From: an uncultured Mollicutes bacterium
GTDB taxonomy: Bacteria > Bacillota_I > Bacilli_A > RF39 > UBA660
NCBI GenBank assembly: GCA_900543055.1
Contig: UQQI01000051.1
Location: 1 to 10,949 of the forward strand
Direction of reading: 5' to 3'
Length of the DNA: 10,949 nucleotides
Shown: positions 5,989 to 10,949 of the stretch, piece by piece
Position numbering within the stretch: position 1 is the stretch's first letter
How the letters are laid out: each line of letters begins with the position of its first letter
Program-made: the position numbers and the translations under genes
The notes under the pieces: model-generated
Database searches by the model: none
The model's input: the letters and a program-made list of their open reading frames with translations, nothing else
Told to the model about the DNA's origin: nothing

Positions 5989-6924
5989 TTGCTTAATATA
6001 GAAGATGTAAAAAATAATTTAAGTATATTATCTAAAACTTTACCAAGTATAAATATCGATAGTGTCTTTATTGAACAAAATGGAAATATTGAAAAGTATT
6101 TTTATAAAGATGAACAATTACATGAATTAAGAAGTTGTGCTAAATTATTAGTTGCTATGGCTATTGGAATAGCAATTGATAAAGGTCTATCAATAGCAGG
6201 AGAGCCATTAGATTTAAATACTAAAATTTTTCCAACAATTAAAGATATAGTGAATATAACAAATAAAAGTAATATTGAGAAAATTAAAGAATGGACAATA
6301 AAGGATTTACTTACTCATACTACTGGTTATGAATCACAAATGATGTCTGAAAGATTTATACAAGATATTGATAAAAATAAATTGTTAGATTATGCTCTAA
6401 ATTATGATATTCCTTATGATAAAGGAATAAGATTTGCATATAACAATGTAGAGCCATTCATTTTATCTGTTTTCTTTCAAGAAGCATTTAATCAAAATTT
6501 AACAGATTTTATTAATGAAAACATATTTAAAAAATTAAAAATTTTAGATTACAAATGGGAAAACTATGGTAAATATTGTCCAGGTGCTACTGGATTATAT
6601 CTTAAACATTCAGATTTTCATAAGATAGGTCAATTATTACTAAACGATGGTAAATATAATAATAATCAAATTATTTCAAGCAATTGGATAAAAGAAATGT
6701 GTTCAATGAAATTAGAAACACCATCTGCTTATAAATCTGAAAGAGTATTACCTAAAATAGGAATAGGATATTTTACATTTATATCAAGAGATGGTTATAT
6801 TTTTAGAGATGGTTCAAACGGACAATATATCATTTTAAATAAAGATAAGAATTTATTGATAACTATAATGTCAACAGAAAAAGATATGAAAAACGTTACT
6901 GAAATATTGAGAAATTTAATATAA
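5989..6924 (+). CDS. Cytoplasmic serine hydrolase, class C beta-lactamase/penicillin-binding fold
   Basis: 311 residues from TTG at 5989, chosen because AAAGGAGG ends 7 bases before it; an in-frame TTG at 5968 lies upstream of that site. Family marks: S48-C-A-K51, the S-x2-K nucleophile and general base; WTIKDLLTHTTGYES at 101-115, typical of this fold; Y150-N-N152, the Y-x-N box; and DGSNGQYI at 273-280 where the third box (H-x-G or K-T-G) is expected. The His or Lys of that box is not present, so activity may differ from classical esterases. There is no signal peptide or membrane anchor, which argues against a periplasmic-type antibiotic beta-lactamase. It forms an operon with the GNAT gene 19 bases downstream. 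The substrate is unknown. Confidence 0.8.
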   Translation: MLNIEDVKNNLSILSKTLPSINIDSVFIEQNGNIEKYFYKDEQLHELRSCAKLLVAMAIGIAIDKGLSIAGEPLDLNTKIFPTIKDIVNITNKSNIEKIKEWTIKDLLTHTTGYESQMMSERFIQDIDKNKLLDYALNYDIPYDKGIRFAYNNVEPFILSVFFQEAFNQNLTDFINENIFKKLKILDYKWENYGKYCPGATGLYLKHSDFHKIGQLLLNDGKYNNNQIISSNWIKEMCSMKLETPSAYKSERVLPKIGIGYFTFISRDGYIFRDGSNGQYIILNKDKNLLITIMSTEKDMKNVTEILRNLI

Positions 6925-6943
6925 GTTAATGGAGGAAAAAATT

Positions 6944-7450
6944 ATGGATTTAATTTATAAGAAAATAGAAGAAAAAGATAAGGAACAATTATTTAAACTT
7001 ATTGATGTTGTTTTAAAAGGATTGCCTGATCAAGCACATTTTATTCCATACGAACAATGGGAATTAGATAGTATGTTTGATGAAGTAAATTATGCACCTT
7101 TATATGGTGCTTATGATGGAGAAAAACTTGTTGGAATGTCACAACTATATATTTCACAAGATATGTTAGCAGATTTTAAAGAAGAATTTGGACTAACAGA
7201 ATTTAAGGTTTGTGAATTAGGTGGTAATTTAGTTTTACCAGAGTATAGAGGAAATGGAATTACTACTAAATTACAAACTATGGAATTACAACTTGCAAAA
7301 GATTTAGGATTTGATTATATTATTTCTATGGCTCATCCAGATAATATTGGCAGTTGTAAAACTCTTGAAAAAGTTGGTTTAGAGTTTGTAAAACAAACTA
7401 CTTTATCAAATGGATTTTTAAGAAAATTATATATGTTAAAATTGAAATAA
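6944..7450 (+). CDS. GNAT-family N-acetyltransferase
   Basis: 168 residues; ATG 6944 follows GGAGG by 8 bases, whereas the ATG at 6929 overlaps that site. The acetyl-CoA pocket is at 97-106 (VLPEYRGNGI, the R/Q-x2-G-x-G/A motif), preceded by ELGGNL on beta-4. HPDNIGSCKTLEKVGLEFV at 131-149 is the usual second motif and C-terminal part. A GNAT enzyme transfers acetyl from acetyl-CoA to an amine; the acceptor cannot be read from sequence. It is the second gene of the hydrolase operon and converges with the MobC-like gene. The pair may be an immunity or small-molecule modifying cargo, but nothing visible fixes the substrate. Confidence 0.85.
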   Translation: MDLIYKKIEEKDKEQLFKLIDVVLKGLPDQAHFIPYEQWELDSMFDEVNYAPLYGAYDGEKLVGMSQLYISQDMLADFKEEFGLTEFKVCELGGNLVLPEYRGNGITTKLQTMELQLAKDLGFDYIISMAHPDNIGSCKTLEKVGLEFVKQTTLSNGFLRKLYMLKLK

Positions 7451-7461
7451 TTATATAACAT

Positions 7462-7487
7462 AAGACAATGCTAGTTGGCATTGTCTT
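7462..7487. terminator. Bidirectional terminator between GNAT and mobC-like genes
   Basis: AAGACAATGC (7462-7471) and GCATTGTCTT (7478-7487) form a 10-bp perfect stem with a 6-nt loop between convergent genes. The stop codon of the MobC-like gene starts the loop, so the stem is partly coding. T-runs are short on both sides. Confidence 0.7.
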
Positions 7488-7845
7488 TATCATTTCTAAT
7501 AGATGATAAATATTTTTCTATCATACTATTTTGTATCTTTAAGAATTCAATTTTAGTTCCTATTGCTCGTTCATCTTCAAAATATCCAAGATAATGAAAT
7601 CGATTCTTTACTTTAGTTAAGCATTCAATATTTTCTTCTAATGCTTTAACAATGTTTTCAATAACATATTCATCTTTTTTAGGTTTAGGTTCTTCTTTAA
7701 CTTCTGGAACTTTAATCTTATATCCTATAATTAAATTTCTAATATATTCAGATTGAGATAAGTTTAGTCTTGAAGAATCTCTTTTCAAAATAAATTTTTC
7801 ATCATCACTTAAAAATACATTAACTTTATTATTTCTTATTCTCAT
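7471..7845 (-). CDS. MobC-like ribbon-helix-helix mobilisation protein
   Basis: 124 residues; ATG 7845 has AAAGGAAA about 9 bases upstream. The N-terminus, KVNVFLSDDEKFILKRDSSR then LNLSQSEYIRNLIIGYKI (residues about 7-44), is a ribbon-helix-helix DNA-binding domain like that of relaxosome accessory proteins (MobC type). A proline- and lysine-rich linker (VPEVKEEPKPKKDE) follows, then a helical C-terminus. Such proteins bind the origin of transfer and help the relaxase open it. It lies directly downstream of the palindrome/hairpin repeat at 7878-7935, the usual place for oriT. No relaxase gene follows; the next gene is the converging GNAT. It may assist a relaxase supplied by another element. 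An ordinary RHH repressor is the alternative. Confidence 0.65.
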   Translation of the reverse strand: MRIRNNKVNVFLSDDEKFILKRDSSRLNLSQSEYIRNLIIGYKIKVPEVKEEPKPKKDEYVIENIVKALEENIECLTKVKNRFHYLGYFEDERAIGTKIEFLKIQNSMIEKYLSSIRNDKDNAN

Positions 7846-7877
7846 AATTTGAAATTTCCTTTCTAAAATTTTAAGGG

Positions 7878-7935
7878 TATGGGAATTCCCATATAGAATT
7901 TGTATGGGAGTACAAATTCAGTGCTTGCTAGACAC
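7878..7935. repeat. oriT-like hairpin repeat, copy 2
   Basis: The perfect 16-bp palindrome TATGGGAATTCCCATA (7878-7893) is followed by GAATTTGTA (7896-7904) / TACAAATTC (7911-7919), a 9-bp perfect stem with loop TGGGAG, then AGTGCTTGCTAGACAC (7920-7935). It lies in the leader of the MobC-like gene. It is 34/40 identical to 815-854, with a compensatory stem change. A palindrome plus inverted repeat beside an RHH mobilisation gene is the usual form of an origin of transfer; nicking probably occurs in the conserved GCTAGACA tail, which is inference. Confidence 0.6.
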
Positions 7936-7939
7936 GATA

Positions 7940-7957
7940 TGTGAGTACGTACTCACA
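7940..7957. repeat. Perfect 18-bp palindrome at the end of tnpV copy 2
   Basis: TGTGAGTACGTACTCACA is a perfect palindrome overlapping the tnpV stop codon (TGA, 7955-7953). Copy 1 has nothing equivalent. It may be an operator for the MobC-like gene, or a cruciform or hairpin that ends the tnpV transcript, though no T-run follows. Confidence 0.6.
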
Positions 7958-8315
7958 CATTTTCAGTATAAATTAATTCATTTAATATGATTTCTTCAGC
8001 TGTATTTTTATAATTATTCATTAGTTTTACCCATTCAATCTGATTTGTTTCTTTACTTTTTTCAGATAATTTTTCATCTGATTTTTTATAACTTTCCATC
8101 AAGTTATTTAATAAATTTTCTGCATCTTTACTTACTGAAGCAAGATGATTAGTAAGTTCATCTTTCATTAAAAGCGTAGTGTAAAGTGCTTTTTTATTTT
8201 GTTTTAAATAATCAAGTCTTAACATTCCATATTTATTAATTGTTTCTTTTTTATTATCATTTAAAGTTAAATTTGGTAATTCATAATCACCAGTTCTTGT
8301 ATATTTTAATTCCAT
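7953..8315 (-). CDS. tnpV: TnpV-like transposon protein, copy 2
   Basis: A 120-residue TnpV homologue; the start lies 3 bases after the recombinase stop, with AAAGGAA inside the recombinase 3' end, so the genes are translationally close. Landmarks are LPNLTLND, INKYGMLRLDYLKQ and KLMNNYKNTAEEIILNE. Relative to copy 1 it carries three extra residues at the C-terminus, where the coding end runs into a palindrome. The pairing with an intact recombinase shows this is the working module. TnpV has no established activity in its family. Confidence 0.82.
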   Translation of the reverse strand: MELKYTRTGDYELPNLTLNDNKKETINKYGMLRLDYLKQNKKALYTTLLMKDELTNHLASVSKDAENLLNNLMESYKKSDEKLSEKSKETNQIEWVKLMNNYKNTAEEIILNELIYTENV

Positions 8316-8318
8316 AAT

Positions 8319-10157
8319 TTATTCATTTCCTTTCTTATTTGGTTTGTTAGGATTGTAAGTAACAATTCCATACTTTGTTTCAATATCTTCTTTATTTATG
8401 ATTGATTTTGTTTTTATTTCAGTAGGTGATATTGGTACTATTCTTATAATTTTTTCATCTTTTTTAGGTGTGAATTCATCAATAATATTACCTGTTTCAT
8501 CATCAACTTTTTCATAAAGTTGATACATTTTTGTTTCATAAAATTCATTTAATCTATCTAAATATTCTTGTACTTGTTCATTAGAAATATTAGGGCTACC
8601 AATAATAAATTCTTCTTTACCATTTATTTCAACCGGTACTAATACATCTAGTATTCCTTTTTCTAAAAATTTCTTTAAGTTATCAATATAACTTTTTCTG
8701 AAATTAATTTTTTCTATATGAAGTTGATTGTTTTTATCTTTTATCAAAATAACTGACTCAATAAATTTAGATATAAATTCTTGTTTTTCATCTTTTGTTT
8801 TGCTTTCCCAATTTGTTTTTACAATGTCATTTAAAGTGTCTAACCTTATCATAGTTTCTCGTTCAATATCCCTATCTGCCATTAACTGTCCAGGTGTAAA
8901 AGTTATATTATCTAGATTTAAAAGTTCTGATTTCTTTTGCTCTAAAATTTCTAATTTTTCTTCAATTAATTTATAATCTTCTGAAAAATCTTCCATTTCA
9001 ACAATACCACTCATATATGCTTTTTTAATGCGTTCTTTTTGTTTTATTAGTTGTTTAATCTCTTTATTTATATCATCAGTTTTTGTTGGCTTATGGTCTG
9101 CTAGAATAGGTAAAAAATACTTTTTAACTGCCATATCATACTCAACTAAATCATAAATAAATTGCATTAAACATTCTTCAATTTTATCTTCACGATAATT
9201 TAGATGACATTTCTCACAATTATAATACATATATTTTTTCTTCTTGCCACCAGAACCTTTACATTTCATTATTCTTCCGCAAGTAGGGCATTTAATCTTT
9301 TGAAAGAATAGATAAACTCTATCTCTTGTATAAGTTCTTTGATTAACTTCTTTTTGCCTTTGGCATTCTTCCCACATTGAACGTGATATTATTGGGTCTA
9401 CAACATTCATATAAATAACAGGTTCTTTGTTTTCTTTTTTAGCAATTCTTTTATATTGCTCATAATCTCCCATATAGATTTTATTATCAATTATCTTTTG
9501 AATAGTCGTGTCTTTCCATTTCTTTGGATTTAATATTTTTTCTTCATTAAATATATTTGATATTTGCTGAAAACTTTTACCTTCTAAATACATTTTAAAT
9601 ATTCTTTCTATAATAGGTTTTGTTGTCTCATCAATAATTGTTTTCTTATTACCATCTTTCTTATATCCTAGTGGGGAAGGACCTGGTAAATGGCTTGACT
9701 TAATTGCTCCATTAAGTCCGAATTTAGTTCTTTCCGATACAATTTCAATCTCTAACTGTGATAATACGGTTAGCATTCTTACAAAAAATCTTCCATTAGC
9801 AGTAGAAGTATTAACATCATCTCTATCACAAACTAAATAACAATTATATTTTTCTAACTCTAATATAAGTTCTTCTAAATCACGAACTGAACGAGTAACT
9901 CTATCTAGTTTATAAGCTACAATATAGTTGATTTTTCCATCTCTCATATCTTGTAGCATTTCTTGAAACGCTGGTCTATGTTCCATATCTTTTGCAGATA
10001 TTCCTGCATCTTCATAAACTTTAAATACTTCATATTCCTTAAACGCACAGAGTTGTAATAACTTTTCTTTTTGTTCTCCTAAAGAAAATCCTTCTCGTGC
10101 CTGATCCTCTGTCGAAACACGAATATAAACTGCTGCAATCTTCCTTTCATTATTCAT
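8319..10157 (-). CDS. Large serine recombinase (integrase/excisionase, TnpX type)
   Basis: 612 residues from ATG 10157, which has AAAGGAGG 5-6 bases upstream; the frame is open further up but has only a TTG without a ribosome site there. Domains: resolvase catalytic domain about 7-150 with nucleophile Ser15 (YIRVSTEDQ), DRVTR at 85-89 and SERTKFG at 141-147; recombinase domain about 160-270; zinc ribbon C290-x2-C293 and C314-x2-C317; coiled coil about 360-415 (DINKEIKQLIKQKERIKKAY onward). The C-terminal part (470-612) is charged. The enzyme makes 2-bp staggered cuts through a phosphoserine link and would integrate and excise the element. Length and all key residues are as expected, so it looks functional. 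It is only distantly similar to the broken copy at 1304-3094. Confidence 0.95.
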   Translation of the reverse strand: MNNERKIAAVYIRVSTEDQAREGFSLGEQKEKLLQLCAFKEYEVFKVYEDAGISAKDMEHRPAFQEMLQDMRDGKINYIVAYKLDRVTRSVRDLEELILELEKYNCYLVCDRDDVNTSTANGRFFVRMLTVLSQLEIEIVSERTKFGLNGAIKSSHLPGPSPLGYKKDGNKKTIIDETTKPIIERIFKMYLEGKSFQQISNIFNEEKILNPKKWKDTTIQKIIDNKIYMGDYEQYKRIAKKENKEPVIYMNVVDPIISRSMWEECQRQKEVNQRTYTRDRVYLFFQKIKCPTCGRIMKCKGSGGKKKKYMYYNCEKCHLNYREDKIEECLMQFIYDLVEYDMAVKKYFLPILADHKPTKTDDINKEIKQLIKQKERIKKAYMSGIVEMEDFSEDYKLIEEKLEILEQKKSELLNLDNITFTPGQLMADRDIERETMIRLDTLNDIVKTNWESKTKDEKQEFISKFIESVILIKDKNNQLHIEKINFRKSYIDNLKKFLEKGILDVLVPVEINGKEEFIIGSPNISNEQVQEYLDRLNEFYETKMYQLYEKVDDETGNIIDEFTPKKDEKIIRIVPISPTEIKTKSIINKEDIETKYGIVTYNPNKPNKKGNE

Positions 10158-10191
10158 GATCTTTCCTCCTTTTCTTTTAATGAAAGGCACC

Positions 10192-10220
10192 AAAAAAGGT
10201 GTCACATAACAAGACACCTT
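10192..10220 (-). terminator. Terminator hairpin between orf90 and recombinase 2
   Basis: On the minus strand AAGGTGTC (10220-10213) pairs with GACACCTT (10203-10196), an 8-bp perfect stem with a 9-nt loop, followed by a T-run (10197-10192) and then GGTGCC, which can partly re-pair with GACACC. It would stop orf90 transcripts before the recombinase, or act as an attenuator. The 133-bp gap 10158-10290 holds no other clear feature. Confidence 0.75.
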
Positions 10221-10290
10221 ATACTTTATATTGATTATTTGCACGACAAAATAAACCAATATTTGTGGGAGTATATAAACTCTCAATTAA

Positions 10291-10563
10291 TTAATGCCTT
10301 GCTATGTACTCTGATAAATCAGCAATAGGGATTTTCTTCTTTAAATTACCAATATAAAAATATTTTTGTTCATTGAAGAATAAATATAGTGTATCTCCAA
10401 TAATTACTTTGTGTGGCTCTACATACGCTAGATTTGTATGTTCCACAATTCTTAGGTGACCCTCAATAATCTGGTAGGGTCTGTTATTAAATTTGCAAGA
10501 CCAATTAATTTTGGTTTTGAGTTCATCACTCATATTGATTTTCTTTTTAATTATTTTAATCAT
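10291..10563 (-). CDS. Small protein upstream of recombinase 2 (orf90), unknown
   Basis: A 90-residue protein; ATG 10563 has AAAGGTG about 9 bases upstream, better than the internal ATG at codon 11. It is basic at the N-terminus, with WSCKFNNRPYQIIEGHLRIV then TNLAYVEPHKVIIGDTLYLF and a short helical end; it looks beta-rich in the middle. No family is recognised. It occupies the same place as orf94 in the other module and shares TNL-x-(Y/F)-VEP. Only about 35 bases separate it from the tRNA terminator, so it has little room for a promoter and may be expressed by read-through or from a joint formed on excision. Possible recombination accessory factor, by position only. Confidence 0.65.
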   Translation of the reverse strand: MIKIIKKKINMSDELKTKINWSCKFNNRPYQIIEGHLRIVEHTNLAYVEPHKVIIGDTLYLFFNEQKYFYIGNLKKKIPIADLSEYIARH

Positions 10564-10595
10564 ATCACATCACACCTTTCTTTGCAATAACGCAC

Positions 10596-10623
10596 AAAAA
10601 AATCAATCTTTTCAGATTGATTT
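10596..10623 (-). terminator. Terminator of the tRNA-Gly transcript
   Basis: AAATCAATC and GATTGATTT (minus-strand 10623-10615 and 10608-10600) form a 9-bp perfect stem with a 6-nt loop, followed by five more Ts (seven-T run including the stem end). It lies 38 bases beyond the tRNA CCA. Confidence 0.8.
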
Positions 10624-10661
10624 AATCATTAACGTCACATTGGTGCGACGATTTTACCTTA

Positions 10662-10735
10662 TGGAGCGGATGATGGGAATCGAACCCACGTAGTCAGCTT
10701 GGAAGGCTGAGGTTCTACCATTAAACTACATCCGC
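10662..10735 (-). tRNA. tRNA-Gly (anticodon TCC) with encoded CCA
   Basis: The minus strand folds as a full cloverleaf. Acceptor GCGGATG/CATCCGC pairs perfectly (10735-10729 with 10672-10666). The anticodon stem TCAGC/GCTGA encloses loop CTTCCAA with TCC at 10703-10701. The T-arm is TGGGTTCGATTCCCA. The discriminator is T and CCA is genomic (10664-10662). It reads GGA and other glycine codons. Such genes are frequent neighbours and targets of integrating elements. Here the tRNA, its promoter and its terminator are all intact, and no 3'-end duplicate of useful length was found in the window. Confidence 0.97.
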
Positions 10736-10803
10736 ATATTTTTTAATCGAATCTCAGTTCTTTCCGTTAACTAAGTATCGACTAAATTCAGTAGACATTT
10801 TTA

Positions 10804-10831
10804 ATTATACTAGATTTTTATATAAAGTCAA
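10804..10831 (-). promoter_or_regulatory. Promoter of tRNA-Gly
   Basis: TTGACT (10831-10826), a 16-bp spacer and TATAAT (10809-10804) face the tRNA, whose 5' end lies about 68 bases downstream. The sequence between is an unannotated leader, presumably removed by RNase P. Confidence 0.8.
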
Positions 10832-10898
10832 CATTTTTTCTTAATTTTTTTATTTTTTTTGCAATTTTTTTAAAATTTTAATAAAAAGAGCACTTTTG
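10832..10898. other. T-rich spacer without gene
   Basis: Long T and A runs. A five-base-pair AAAAG/CTTTT hairpin near 10885-10898 is too weak to call a terminator. No open frame or RNA is visible. Confidence 0.5.
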
Positions 10899-10949
10899 AA
10901 CTGAACCCCAAAAGTTGGACAGTTTATAAATAGTTTCTAATTAGAGGAT
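10899..10949 (+). mobile_element. Probable left tip of an IS3-family (IS150-like) insertion sequence
   Basis: CTGAACCCCAAAAGTTGGAC (10901-10920) resembles the terminal inverted repeat of IS150-group elements (TGACCCC-AAAAGTTGGACA type), and AGAGGAT at the window edge could be the ribosome site of orfA. The transposase itself lies outside the window, so this rests on the end sequence alone. Confidence 0.5.

Larger units (their letters stand above)
3620..10595. mobile_element. Putative integrative mobilizable element 2 (approximate ends)
   Basis: An inferred unit with intact recombinase at its right end, tnpV, oriT-like site, MobC-like gene and cargo (hydrolase/GNAT and HNH/HEPN). The right end is placed between orf90 and the tRNA terminator; the left end is placed near the ncRNA or orf94 because the next module's own end begins there. 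No flanking direct repeat was identified, so both ends could be off by several hundred bases and the cargo may partly belong to element 1. Confidence 0.35.

Noticed and set aside
10266..10285. Third oriT-like copy (GGGAGTATATAAACTC)
   Set aside because: Only about nine bases match the repeat, the conserved GCTAGACA tail is missing and the inverted arms are only four bases.
10158..10286. N-terminal extension of recombinase 2 from a TTG at 10286
   Set aside because: It would translate through the terminator hairpin, has no ribosome site and puts 43 residues before a normal recombinase N-terminus; ATG 10157 has AAAGGAGG.
3628..10667. ATGGAGC shared by 3628-3634 and 10661-10667 as a possible attachment core at the tRNA 3' end
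   Set aside because: Seven bases with no extension is about what chance gives when two regions of over 100 bases are compared.

Overview
The window is very AT-rich DNA with strong Shine-Dalgarno sites (AAAGGAG type), TGG for Trp and TGA used as a stop, and a CCA-encoding tRNA-Gly. This fits a low-GC Bacillota (gut Clostridia, Erysipelotrichia or similar). The genus cannot be read from the sequence. Almost everything here is accessory DNA.

Layout. (1) Positions 1-280 hold a start-less open frame on the minus strand and a GC-richer hairpin. A small four-helix membrane protein gene (296-748, plus) follows. (2) A first, decayed recombination module lies on the minus strand, read right to left: small protein orf94 (3252-3536), a 39-codon leader peptide built from 54-nt repeats (3099-3218), a large serine recombinase broken by in-frame TAA codons (3094-1304), tnpV (934-1287) and an oriT-like hairpin repeat (797-854). 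(3) A cargo region covers 3583-7450. On the minus strand, an HNH nuclease gene (4921-5841) is followed 14 nt later by a HEPN-type (Ymh-like) gene (3737-4906). A roughly 110-nt structured RNA gene with its own promoter and terminator follows (about 3583-3691). On the plus strand are a class C beta-lactamase-fold serine hydrolase (5989-6924) and a GNAT acetyltransferase (6944-7450). (4) A second, apparently intact module lies on the minus strand: orf90 (10291-10563), large serine recombinase (8319-10157), tnpV (7953-8315), a second copy of the oriT-like repeat (7878-7935) and a MobC-like ribbon-helix-helix gene (7471-7845). (5) The right side has tRNA-Gly(UCC) with its own promoter and terminator (10597-10831) and what looks like the tip of an IS3-family element (about 10899-10949).

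Interpretation. Two related integrative mobilizable elements of the serine-recombinase/TnpV type (Tn4451-like gene order) appear to sit in tandem in the same orientation next to a tRNA-Gly gene. The left one is degraded. The right one carries the HNH/HEPN pair and the hydrolase/GNAT pair. No relaxase is visible in either, so mobilisation would need one in trans or one outside the window. The HNH-HEPN-ncRNA block is the best candidate for an undescribed defence or toxin-type system. The exact element ends were not found, so all element boundaries are inferred.
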